Position numbers and translations under genes: made by a program. From a bacterium (GTDB taxonomy: Bacteria; Electryoneota; Electryoneia; Electryoneales; Electryoneaceae), in the NCBI GenBank assembly GCA_028278125.1, contig JANQEY010000145.1:32814-96813 (forward strand): a DNA stretch of 64,000 nt. Reading direction: 5' to 3'. Shown here in pieces: positions 39,018-46,724 of this stretch. The notes under the pieces are model-generated. The model worked only from the letters and a program-made list of their open reading frames with translations. It did no database searches and was not told the DNA's origin. The first letter of the stretch is position 1. The number at the start of each line of letters is the position of its first letter.

Positions 39018-40214
39018 TTATTTTTTCATCACCAGGATTTTATGCCCGGTAAAAGGTTTGATCCTGTTTATCGTAATTTTTCCCTGGTCATCAATTTTGT
39101 CAAACGTATAGTCTTCGCCAGCCTTAAGCCTTGTGCCCTGTTCAGAGAAAATTGACACCTTGCTTGTCTGCCCGGTATAGATTACACGGGTGTCACGGGT
39201 ATCGATGTACGAGTCAAATTCGTAATGCCTGAAGGCTTCCGGCTTTAATCCGGCACCTCCGAAGAACAGGAATCCACCGCCATACAATCCCTTTTTCTTC
39301 AATTCCCGTTGTGAAACGACAGCGTAAGAGATTGAATTGTGTATTTTATCTAGTGAATCACGTTCAGCCTGGGTTTTTGCCTTCTGCTTCAGAATTTCCA
39401 GATTTGATTTTGTCAGGGAATCAATCAACCCGGCTTTAAAAGCTATATCGATGTCGAGTTCAGCAATATGTCCTGAAAGTGAATCGTTGATACCTTCCTT
39501 TTCCAGTACAACCCTCTGGAGGGAATCAGATACCAGCTTGAACTTTGCCTGTCTTCTCTGGTCGAGTTTCTTCTTGAATTTCATCGGTGAAATGGATGCT
39601 TCACCCTGGTGCACGGAAGTATGGAGCCGTTTACTGTCAAAATAGAAATAGATCAGGAATCCGACTTCAAGTTCATCCCATAAACCTGCCGGGAGAATAA
39701 AATCACCCGCTTCTTCCTGAGGTACACCTTTAACCGATACCATGTAATCCATGGCCAGCTGGAAATGGGTGTCTCCATCCTTTACCTGGTACGGTTGATC
39801 AAATGATTCGCTGAAATCACTGATCTGTTTATCAAGTCCGACAATTTCGTCATTGAGGCTGATTATTTCATCCAGCATCGGGATGACCCCGATATTCTGT
39901 TCGTTTTTTAACCTCATACTTGTCCAGAACGCCAGCCGGTCAAAGGGTTCCATCTCTTCTTGTTCTTCGAGGATCACAGTCTCACCGGAGATGCCACCCT
40001 CCTCTTCATACATTTCGTTCCACTTCTGGGCAAGCTTCATCAACTCTTTTTCAGCCTTGGCGATTTTCGCCTTGGTTTTGTCAACCTGGGCGGTATATTC
40101 AGCCCATTTCCTCATGGCAGGATCTTTAGTTGTTGCATCCTTTTCACCACACCCAACAACCATCAGAACAACCAGAACCAGCATCCATGCGATATACTTT
40201 GTACCGGCTTTCAT
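39018..40214 (-). CDS. Coiled-coil lipoprotein within the Bat operon
   Basis: 398 residues; ATG 40214 has AGGGGAAGAG upstream. Lipobox VVGCGEK (Cys22). A helical segment (about 35-75) and a long coiled coil (about 210-290), around a LysM-like part (YQVKDGDTHFQLAMDYMV ... WDELEVGFLIYFYF). The C-terminal domain (about 300-398) has SISYAVVSQRELKKKGLY, FFGGAGLKPEAF and TSKVSIFSEQGTRLKAGEDY, resembling conserved coiled-coil lipoproteins of Bacteroidota of unknown role. Its place between batA and batB/C is not part of the usual gene set, so it may be a lineage-specific Bat partner (inference). Confidence 0.75.
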   Translation of the reverse strand: MKAGTKYIAWMLVLVVLMVVGCGEKDATTKDPAMRKWAEYTAQVDKTKAKIAKAEKELMKLAQKWNEMYEEEGGISGETVILEEQEEMEPFDRLAFWTSMRLKNEQNIGVIPMLDEIISLNDEIVGLDKQISDFSESFDQPYQVKDGDTHFQLAMDYMVSVKGVPQEEAGDFILPAGLWDELEVGFLIYFYFDSKRLHTSVHQGEASISPMKFKKKLDQRRQAKFKLVSDSLQRVVLEKEGINDSLSGHIAELDIDIAFKAGLIDSLTKSNLEILKQKAKTQAERDSLDKIHNSISYAVVSQRELKKKGLYGGGFLFFGGAGLKPEAFRHYEFDSYIDTRDTRVIYTGQTSKVSIFSEQGTRLKAGEDYTFDKIDDQGKITINRIKPFTGHKILVMKK

Positions 40215-40335
40215 GCTCTTCCCCTCTTATGATATACAGACAATAAGAATATCCTTTCAGGGGCATAAGGTACAATTAAATTCTTGCCGGATAAACACTT
40301 CCAAGAGTTTTTCAGATTTATCTTGTTTTCATTGA

Positions 40336-41328
40336 TCATGCCGCGAGGTTCCTTAGTCTTGTATTAACAAGGACACGCTCGATCACTAGTAACGTTAATG
40401 CGAGGGCAGCCCAAAAGTAGAACTTCTCTTCCCATGTTCGGAAATGTTCAACTTCTATTTTAGTTTTTTCCATCTCATCAATCCGGGTATATATTTCACG
40501 CAATGCCTCGGTTGAGGTTGCCCTGAAATATCTTCCCCCGGTTACATCAGCGATTTTCCTTAAAAGTTCTTCATCAATTTCAACTTGCACCTGGCGGTAT
40601 TGAACCCCGTAAGGCGTCTGAACCGGTGCCCTGGCCCTGCCCTTGGTGCCAACACCGATAGTATAGACTTTTACGTTGACCTCCGACGCTGCCCGTGCTG
40701 CTGTCAGGGGATCAGGCTGGTCGACATTATTTACACCGTCGGTCAGCAGTATCAATACCTTGCTTTTAGAGTCACTTCTTCGTAAACGATTTGTTCCAGT
40801 AGCAAGTGCTTTCCCGATAGCAGTTCCGTCAACAACCGATCCTGCTTCAACTTTACCCATCAGTTGCGCCAGGACATCATAATCGAGGGTAAGGGGACAC
40901 CATGTATATGATTCTCCGGCGAACATTACCAGACCCATCCGATCATTCTGGCGACCGGCGATAAACTCGTTGGCGACCTTTTTTGCCGCCGTAATACGGT
41001 TAGTCGGTTTCAGATCCTCAGCCAGCATACTTGTGGAAATATCAAGGGCTATAACCAGGTCGATGCCTTCGGTGTTAACTGTTTCTTCGTCGAGAGCCTC
41101 ACGTGGACGCGCAAAAGCAAGTACCAGTAAAACGATCGCGGCTATCCGTAGAATAAAAGGCAGATGGCGAAGCATTCGCCGTATTTTACCCATCAACGGT
41201 TTGACAAGTGCTGCTGTTGGGAGAACTATCGTGGGTGACTGGTGTTTTATTTCCCGCCATATGTAATACGTTATGAGAACCGGGACAATAAGTAAAATCA
41301 GGAGAAATTGAGGATTAGCCCAGGTCAT
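40336..41328 (-). CDS. batA: VWA-domain membrane protein BatA
   Basis: 330 residues with N-terminal helices (about 6-24 and 56-74), a VWA domain with an intact MIDAS (ALDISTSMLAEDL, then DGTAIG and LLTDGVNN) and a C-terminal helix (about 305-322). The Cys-Pro segment WCPLTLDYDV is shared with BatB. It overlaps the upstream batD-like gene by four bases (ATGA). Periplasm-facing metal-dependent protein-interaction module; the wider function in aerotolerance is by family association. Confidence 0.92.
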   Translation of the reverse strand: MTWANPQFLLILLIVPVLITYYIWREIKHQSPTIVLPTAALVKPLMGKIRRMLRHLPFILRIAAIVLLVLAFARPREALDEETVNTEGIDLVIALDISTSMLAEDLKPTNRITAAKKVANEFIAGRQNDRMGLVMFAGESYTWCPLTLDYDVLAQLMGKVEAGSVVDGTAIGKALATGTNRLRRSDSKSKVLILLTDGVNNVDQPDPLTAARAASEVNVKVYTIGVGTKGRARAPVQTPYGVQYRQVQVEIDEELLRKIADVTGGRYFRATSTEALREIYTRIDEMEKTKIEVEHFRTWEEKFYFWAALALTLLVIERVLVNTRLRNLAA

Positions 41329-42404
41329 GACTTACCTCCCTCTCCCGAGCCAATCTCTTCTGCTGGATTCGTTTCGCTTTCAATTTCCGAAATCACCGGT
41401 TCCGTAGAATTTTTTTCCTGCTTCGGCTCGATTACAACCGGTTTATAGTTAGAAACGATAATCTCAGCATCCCTGAACATCTCGTCGCATCTTGATTTAT
41501 CAATATTTCCCTTGGCGAATTTTACCATATCAGCGTCTGTCAACATCGCCAGGAAGACTTCTTTTTTCGCTTTAACCTGGTTTGATGTCAGCCAGCGGCG
41601 GATTTCCCAGGTTGTCATTTCCAGTACGGGTGCTTCATGTACTCTCTCAAATAAACGTTTCAGTATCTCCGATAATACGCTGACATAACCTTTGAGGTCA
41701 CCTTTAGCCAGGGGATTATCCCTCTGCAGTCGCCTTAAAGCGCCAATTGCTTCGTCATATGGTGGTACAGGTGGTTCTTCATATTTTCCGTCGATTCCGA
41801 CCTTTTTCCTCTGTTTTAGTTTTCTGACCAGGAACCATGCCAAAACAATTAAAAGTATTCCCACAGCCCACGGCCAGGCAAGTTTGAGGAAATCCATGAA
41901 GGTGAAAGGCAGTTCAGCTTGTGCCTTCAGCGGACGCATTTCTTCACCCGTTGAATCGGCAAGAACGGTTGAGATAAATACCTCTCCACCATTAATCGCC
42001 TTTATATCACCAGAGATTGAAAGCTCCAGGTCACCGGTCGAGAACTTGCCTGTATCATACGCGGCAACTGTCCAGGTGATTGCGGCACCGCCAAGTGATT
42101 TAACCTCTTTCTTCGAGGCAGTGTCAGCACCCAGGATATGGAAATCGCCAAGTTTATCGCCTAATGGTGGCCAGGTTACGGAATCGGGGGACACACCCGG
42201 AACTACCAGTCTGACAGTAATCGGATCACCTATTTTTGCCTCCAGGGGATCTATGGTAAGTTCGGGGACTGATGCGAATGATAAAGTTTTCGTGAATGAG
42301 AAGATCGCCAGAAGTAATAACGTGGAAATTATTACCCTGGTAGATCCCCGGTAAAACTGGCAGTTGAATTTCGTGTTTCTTTTACTGAATCTATTAAAAG
42401 TCAT
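41325..42404 (-). CDS. BatD-like membrane protein, second copy in the operon
   Basis: About 359 residues from ATG 42404; a TTG nine bases upstream is less likely. Signal segment, an N-terminal Ig-like region (VPELTIDPLEAKIGDPITVRLVVPGVSPDSVTWPPLGDKLGDFHILG), one transmembrane helix (about 180-200, FLKLAWPWAVGILLIVLAWFLV), then a basic stretch and a helical cytoplasmic domain (LKGYVSVLSEILKRLFERVHEAPVLEMTTWEI) also seen at the end of BatD-type proteins. Placed between the DUF58 gene and batA, as in other MoxR-Bat loci. No catalytic site seen. Confidence 0.8.
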   Translation of the reverse strand: MTFNRFSKRNTKFNCQFYRGSTRVIISTLLLLAIFSFTKTLSFASVPELTIDPLEAKIGDPITVRLVVPGVSPDSVTWPPLGDKLGDFHILGADTASKKEVKSLGGAAITWTVAAYDTGKFSTGDLELSISGDIKAINGGEVFISTVLADSTGEEMRPLKAQAELPFTFMDFLKLAWPWAVGILLIVLAWFLVRKLKQRKKVGIDGKYEEPPVPPYDEAIGALRRLQRDNPLAKGDLKGYVSVLSEILKRLFERVHEAPVLEMTTWEIRRWLTSNQVKAKKEVFLAMLTDADMVKFAKGNIDKSRCDEMFRDAEIIVSNYKPVVIEPKQEKNSTEPVISEIESETNPAEEIGSGEGGKS

Positions 42405-42456
42405 ATTAATCAAAATATTAACAAGTAATTGTCTTGTTTACCTCAATAAAATCTGT

Positions 42457-43344
42457 CTATCTTTTCCGTTCCCGGTCGGCAAAAAACCTGACCAGTGGAC
42501 GTAAATACGGTTGATCCGGTTCCGACAGATCAACTTCCACCCTGTCTATGTTGTTCCGCTTGCAGAACATATCGAGAGAGATCAGATCCTGCTGCCTTCC
42601 ACGATGATAAGCATCCCTGAGAACAGAATCCTGCGAATCTACCCAGACAACGTTTCCCGTTTCGGGATCTTCTGCTGCAAACCATCCTACATTCGGCAAT
42701 TCCCTTTCCCGGGGATCTACAATGTGGAGGTTAACCAGGTCATGTTTCTGCGCGACTATTTTCGCTGAATCGTTCCAACTGCTATCCGATATAAAATCAC
42801 TCACCAGGAAAACAATTGATCTTTTGGGCTGAACCTGGAGCAGGAAATCGAGACTTGAAGAGATATCCGTCCCTTTTCCCTCAGGCTCAAAGGCGAGCAT
42901 ATCACGAATCATCCGCAAGGCGTGAGAAGTACCTTTTTTCGGTGGTACATACAGTTCAACTTTATCACTGAAAAGGATGAGTCCGACCTTATCCTGGTTA
43001 CGCATGGCGCTGAAGGCGAGAACAGCCGCCAGCTCAGCCATAAGTTCGCGCTTCAATGCCTGGACACTACCAAATTCACCTGAGGCTGATACATCAACCA
43101 GAAGCATTACCACCAGTTCACGTTCTTCCTCGAACAGTTTTACAAATGGACGTCCTTCACGTGCTGTCACATTCCAGTCAATGGTGCGAACGTCATCACC
43201 GGGAACATATTCACGAACTTCGGAGAACTCGATACCACGTCCTTTGAACGCGGAGTGGTATTCTCCACTGAACAGTTCACTCACCGCTCCACGGGTTTTT
43301 ATCTCAATAGTTCTGACTTTTTTAACAAGTTCTTTTGTAGTCAT
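42457..43344 (-). CDS. DUF58/VWA-like protein of the MoxR operon
   Basis: 295 residues with the DUF58 core (FKGRGIEFSEVREYVPGDDVRTIDWNVTAREGRPFVKLFEEERELVV) and a VWA-like fold with LLVDVSASGEFG and ILFSDKVELYVPPKKGTSHALR. It lies between moxR and the batD-like gene, the standard order. Cytoplasmic; thought to work with MoxR ATPase in metal- or complex-assembly tasks (family knowledge, not shown here). Confidence 0.92.
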   Translation of the reverse strand: MTTKELVKKVRTIEIKTRGAVSELFSGEYHSAFKGRGIEFSEVREYVPGDDVRTIDWNVTAREGRPFVKLFEEERELVVMLLVDVSASGEFGSVQALKRELMAELAAVLAFSAMRNQDKVGLILFSDKVELYVPPKKGTSHALRMIRDMLAFEPEGKGTDISSSLDFLLQVQPKRSIVFLVSDFISDSSWNDSAKIVAQKHDLVNLHIVDPRERELPNVGWFAAEDPETGNVVWVDSQDSVLRDAYHRGRQQDLISLDMFCKRNNIDRVEVDLSEPDQPYLRPLVRFFADRERKR

Positions 43345-43391
43345 TTTCGTAAATGATGTTTACGATCCAGGAAAACTTCACCGAGCCCTGT

Positions 43392-44381
43392 TTACGGAAC
43401 TTCGATTCCATGAAGGATTTCACTCACCAGGTCATCGCTGGTCATCTCTTCCGCTTCAGCTTCAAATGACGGGATAATCCTGTGACGAAGAATATCATGA
43501 CCAATCGCCCGGATGTCTTCGGGAATTACAAATGCTCTTCCCTGCAGGAATGCCCAGGCTCGTGCTGCTTTCACCAGGTAAAGAGTAGCGCGTGGGCTTG
43601 ATCCATAACTGATCAACGGTTTTAATTTTTCGATTCCGTATTCACCCGGTTCACGTGTCGCGAAGACAATATCCAGGATATAATTCTCGATTTTTTCATC
43701 GACGTAAACTTTATCAACTACTTTACGTGAATCGAGGATCATCTTCGGTTTGACCACTGCTTTAATTTTTGGAATATCCGCAACACCGTGGAGCCTGAGA
43801 ATCCGCCTTTCTTCCTCACGAGCCGGGTATTCGATTTTCAGCTTTAGCATAAAACGGTCGACTTGGGCTTCAGGAAGCGGATATGTACCCTGTTGTTCGA
43901 TGGGATTCTGTGTCGCGAGTACCAGGAATGGTTCCGGAAGCGGATGGGTTTCACCACCGAGGGTAACCTGCCGTTCCTGCATAGATTCCAGCAGGGCGCT
44001 CTGCACTTTCGCCGGGGCCCGGTTAATTTCATCAGCCAGGATAAAGTTGGCGAAAATAGGTCCCTTTTTCGTCTCGAATGAACCGTCTTTCTGGTTATAA
44101 ATCAGGGTTCCAACCAGGTCGGCGGGAAGGAGATCAGGCGTAAACTGGATTCGATGGAAACTGACATCTATCGAGGACGCCAGGCTGTTTACCGTCAGGG
44201 TTTTCGCCAGTCCGGGGACACCCTCAAGCAGAACATGACCGTCAGCAAGAAGGCCAACCAGCAGTCGTTCCACCATGTAACTCTGACCGACAAGCACCTT
44301 ACCGATTTCATCAGTCAGTTTTCTTATCGGCGCGCTGAATTTCTGTACTTCTTCAGTGATTACACTGATATCCTGGTTCAT
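43392..44381 (-). CDS. moxR: MoxR-family AAA+ ATPase
   Basis: 329 residues. Walker A EGVPGLAKT, Walker B ILADEINRAPAKVQSALLESMQERQVT, sensor 1 LATQNPIEQQGTYPLPEAQVDRF, and the lid domain with SYGSSPRATLYLVKAARAWAFLQGR. This is the MoxR proper subfamily. First gene of the eight-gene Bat operon on the minus strand; the operon promoter must lie in 44382-44570, before the repeat block. Confidence 0.95.
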   Translation of the reverse strand: MNQDISVITEEVQKFSAPIRKLTDEIGKVLVGQSYMVERLLVGLLADGHVLLEGVPGLAKTLTVNSLASSIDVSFHRIQFTPDLLPADLVGTLIYNQKDGSFETKKGPIFANFILADEINRAPAKVQSALLESMQERQVTLGGETHPLPEPFLVLATQNPIEQQGTYPLPEAQVDRFMLKLKIEYPAREEERRILRLHGVADIPKIKAVVKPKMILDSRKVVDKVYVDEKIENYILDIVFATREPGEYGIEKLKPLISYGSSPRATLYLVKAARAWAFLQGRAFVIPEDIRAIGHDILRHRIIPSFEAEAEEMTSDDLVSEILHGIEVP

Positions 44382-44579
44382 CGTTGAATTACTCCTATAC
44401 TCAATCTATTATCTAAAAATCTCAAGCTACCGTTACCACTCATGAGAAAAATAAAAAGTTCCGCACTCTGCTCTTTTTCTCTTTGTATACATGAAAGGTG
44501 GAAGATACAAACTGGAAAGGATTTACGAAACAAAAAATTTGACTAACATTAACTCCGGGTGTTGATTTCATGTGATGCC

Positions 44580-44912
44580 AATAGTGTCGTTGCGAGCTTC
44601 CCCGGTTTGGTGGGGAAGCGAAGCAATCTCAGAGGTAGCCCGGGACCACCGTGTCCCAGGGATTTATTATGAAACCCGACAATCCCGAAGTATCGGGAAT
44701 GTCGGGCCACACATCACATATATTTATAGTAATAGCCCTGGTTGACTTTCATCTGCCGTGGTAGACACAACCCGGGTTTCCCACACACAAAGTCGAACAT
44801 GGGATTACTTTGTTAGTGGGCAAAAAACATCCACCGAGCTACACTGCGTTCCGTTTCATCGCTTCGTTTTACACCATCGATTTGAAATGCCCTTGTTAGC
44901 TTGTCTAACAGG
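44580..44912. repeat. Cluster of dispersed palindromic repeats upstream of the Bat operon
   Basis: 641 bases (44382-45022) separate moxR from the radical-SAM gene, and much of this is repeat-like. TCGTTGCGAGC...GAAGCAATCTC (about 44585-44632) is followed by GAGGTAGCCCGGGACCACC, ACCCGACAATCCCG/CGGGAATGTCGGG, GTGGGCAAAAAACATCCACC-GAGCTACACTGCG and a copy of the CTTGTTAG...CTAACAGG palindrome (44890-44912). The same pieces recur near 23.3, 49.9 and 63.8 kb. No gene is supported. Confidence 0.8.
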
Positions 44913-45022
44913 ATTTAATTGTTTAATAAATATCCGCGAGATATTGATACCTTTGCTTGCAGTGTCTCTAATGTTTAGATCGTATAGAGCTTTTTATAAC
45001 CATCTTATAGTATCTTGAATCC

Positions 45023-46045
45023 ATGAAAATTCAATCCCCACCAAAACTGATCAGTTTCAAACAGGGACTAAACGCCCTCTCCTCTGGACTGGGAATGATT
45101 TTATCTCGTGTCACCAGGCGACCAATCCCCCTGGGAATGCCGGTGATGCTAATGGTGGAGCCCGGCACCGCCTGCCAGTTAAAATGCCCTCATTGTCCAA
45201 CAGGAAGGGGTGACCTCAGCAGACCAGCGGGAAATCTAAAACTTGAAAATTTCCGCAAGATCTGGGATTCGATCAAACCCGCACCAATCCGTCTTCAATT
45301 GTGGAACCAGGGTGAACCGCTAACCAACGTAGATATTGATGGGATAATCCGTCATGCTGCAGCCAGTGGTTCATACGTTGTGCTGGCAACAAACGTCGAA
45401 TTGTTGGCTGATAAAAAAATGGCCGAAAGGATTGTAGCCAGCGGATTATTTGAACTGATTCTATCCCTTGACGGCGCTACCCCTGGATCACACGTGGCAT
45501 ACCGTGAAGGTGGTGATTTCAGCAAGGTCGAACAGGGTATTAAAAATGTAGTTGAGTTAAAACAATCTCTAGGACTTAAAAAACCGATCCTGACCTGGCA
45601 GTTTATCCTCTTTCGGCATAACCTCAAGGAAGTAAGCACGGCAAAAAGACTTGCAAAAGAATGGGGAGTTAACAGGATCGCTTTCAAAACTGCCCAGCTC
45701 GAAGACCTGTCCCGTGAAGAGGGCTTACGCTGGTTGCCGGAAAATCCGAACCTGCGAAGGTATGACCTGGTAAACGATCAATGGGTCTTAAAACGGAGAA
45801 AATATTTCTTCTGTGACCGTCTATATGCCAGCGCTGTAGTCCTTTGGGACGGCACAGTTGTCCCCTGCTGTTTCGACAAGGACGGTATCCATCCTCTTGG
45901 CAACTCCATCGATAAACCCTTCCCCGAAGTATGGCACAGTGAAGAATTCCAGGCTTTCCGAAAAAACTGGATTAAAGGCAAACGACCAGAGATGTGCAGT
46001 AATTGTACAGAAGGGCTTAAAAAGCTTTACAGTAGGATCCAATAG
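45023..46045 (+). CDS. Radical SAM/SPASM domain protein
   Basis: 340 residues. Radical-SAM cluster motif CQLKCPHC (CxxxCxxC) near residue 52, GxGE-equivalent NQGEPL, and a C-terminal SPASM-type set: CDRLYASAVVLWDGTVVPCCFDKDG and MCSNC. Such proteins perform radical SAM chemistry on peptides, anaerobic sulfatase-type residues or cofactors. No precursor peptide with a recognisable leader is adjacent, although a small secreted protein lies 256 bases downstream. Substrate unknown. ATG 45023 lacks a strong ribosome site. Confidence 0.88.
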   Translation: MKIQSPPKLISFKQGLNALSSGLGMILSRVTRRPIPLGMPVMLMVEPGTACQLKCPHCPTGRGDLSRPAGNLKLENFRKIWDSIKPAPIRLQLWNQGEPLTNVDIDGIIRHAAASGSYVVLATNVELLADKKMAERIVASGLFELILSLDGATPGSHVAYREGGDFSKVEQGIKNVVELKQSLGLKKPILTWQFILFRHNLKEVSTAKRLAKEWGVNRIAFKTAQLEDLSREEGLRWLPENPNLRRYDLVNDQWVLKRRKYFFCDRLYASAVVLWDGTVVPCCFDKDGIHPLGNSIDKPFPEVWHSEEFQAFRKNWIKGKRPEMCSNCTEGLKKLYSRIQ

Positions 46046-46301
46046 GCGGTCAAGCAACAATTATTTGTGTATATTTTATGAAGGTAAAAAGAAGCACTTT
46101 TAGTAAAATATTCTTTATCTGCTCTCAATCCTCTAGACTACTAGAAATATTGTCAATACTATAAAATAAAGCAAATCTTTAATAAATTTAAGATGTTAAT
46201 ACAAATTCAAGTATTAACTTCTAATTGTATTTCGATCCCCTTCAGCTTTTCAGGATAAATTCACCTATTAACCATTTGTGTATTTGGAAAGGAGATTTAA
46301 A

Positions 46302-46703
46302 ATGAAAAGATTTTCCCATATCTTAGTACTTTGCCTAACTGTTGTTATATTAGTTTCATTAAATGTAATTGCCGTAGATATCGATTGGGAAGAAAGCATT
46401 GCTCCAGGCAATTCTGAATCGAAATATATACATGCTGGTATCCCAACTGGCAGCCCAGCATATGCATCAATAGATACTCGAGACATAAACGGCCCAGCAG
46501 CACAAATATTAGCAGATGTGCAAATCCATATTGATGGCACGATATGGGATTATATTCAAGTTGATGGCGCAAAAGTTTTTAAATATAATACTTGGAGTTC
46601 AGTTCCTTGGTCAGAAGAACCAGATACTGATGAAATCATCTTTCATATTACAGGCGGTGAGAATATAACTGGCTTTGCTCATTTTGATTTTGAAACGCCA
46701 TAA
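46302..46703 (+). CDS. Small secreted protein, unknown function
   Basis: 133 residues from ATG 46302, which has AAAGGAG seven bases upstream; an earlier in-frame start lies before the ribosome site. Signal peptide MKRFSHILVLCLTVVILVSLNVIAV, then a soluble, probably beta-rich chain (DIDWEESIAPGNSESKYIHA, IHIDGTIWDYIQVDGAKVF, EIIFHITGGENITGFAHFDFETP). The third codon positions look more AT-rich than in neighbouring housekeeping genes. It precedes the beta-helix protein by 21 bases, so they may be co-expressed. I do not recognise a family. Confidence 0.75.
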   Translation: MKRFSHILVLCLTVVILVSLNVIAVDIDWEESIAPGNSESKYIHAGIPTGSPAYASIDTRDINGPAAQILADVQIHIDGTIWDYIQVDGAKVFKYNTWSSVPWSEEPDTDEIIFHITGGENITGFAHFDFETP

Positions 46704-46724
46704 CCACAAATATAGTGTTAGTAA

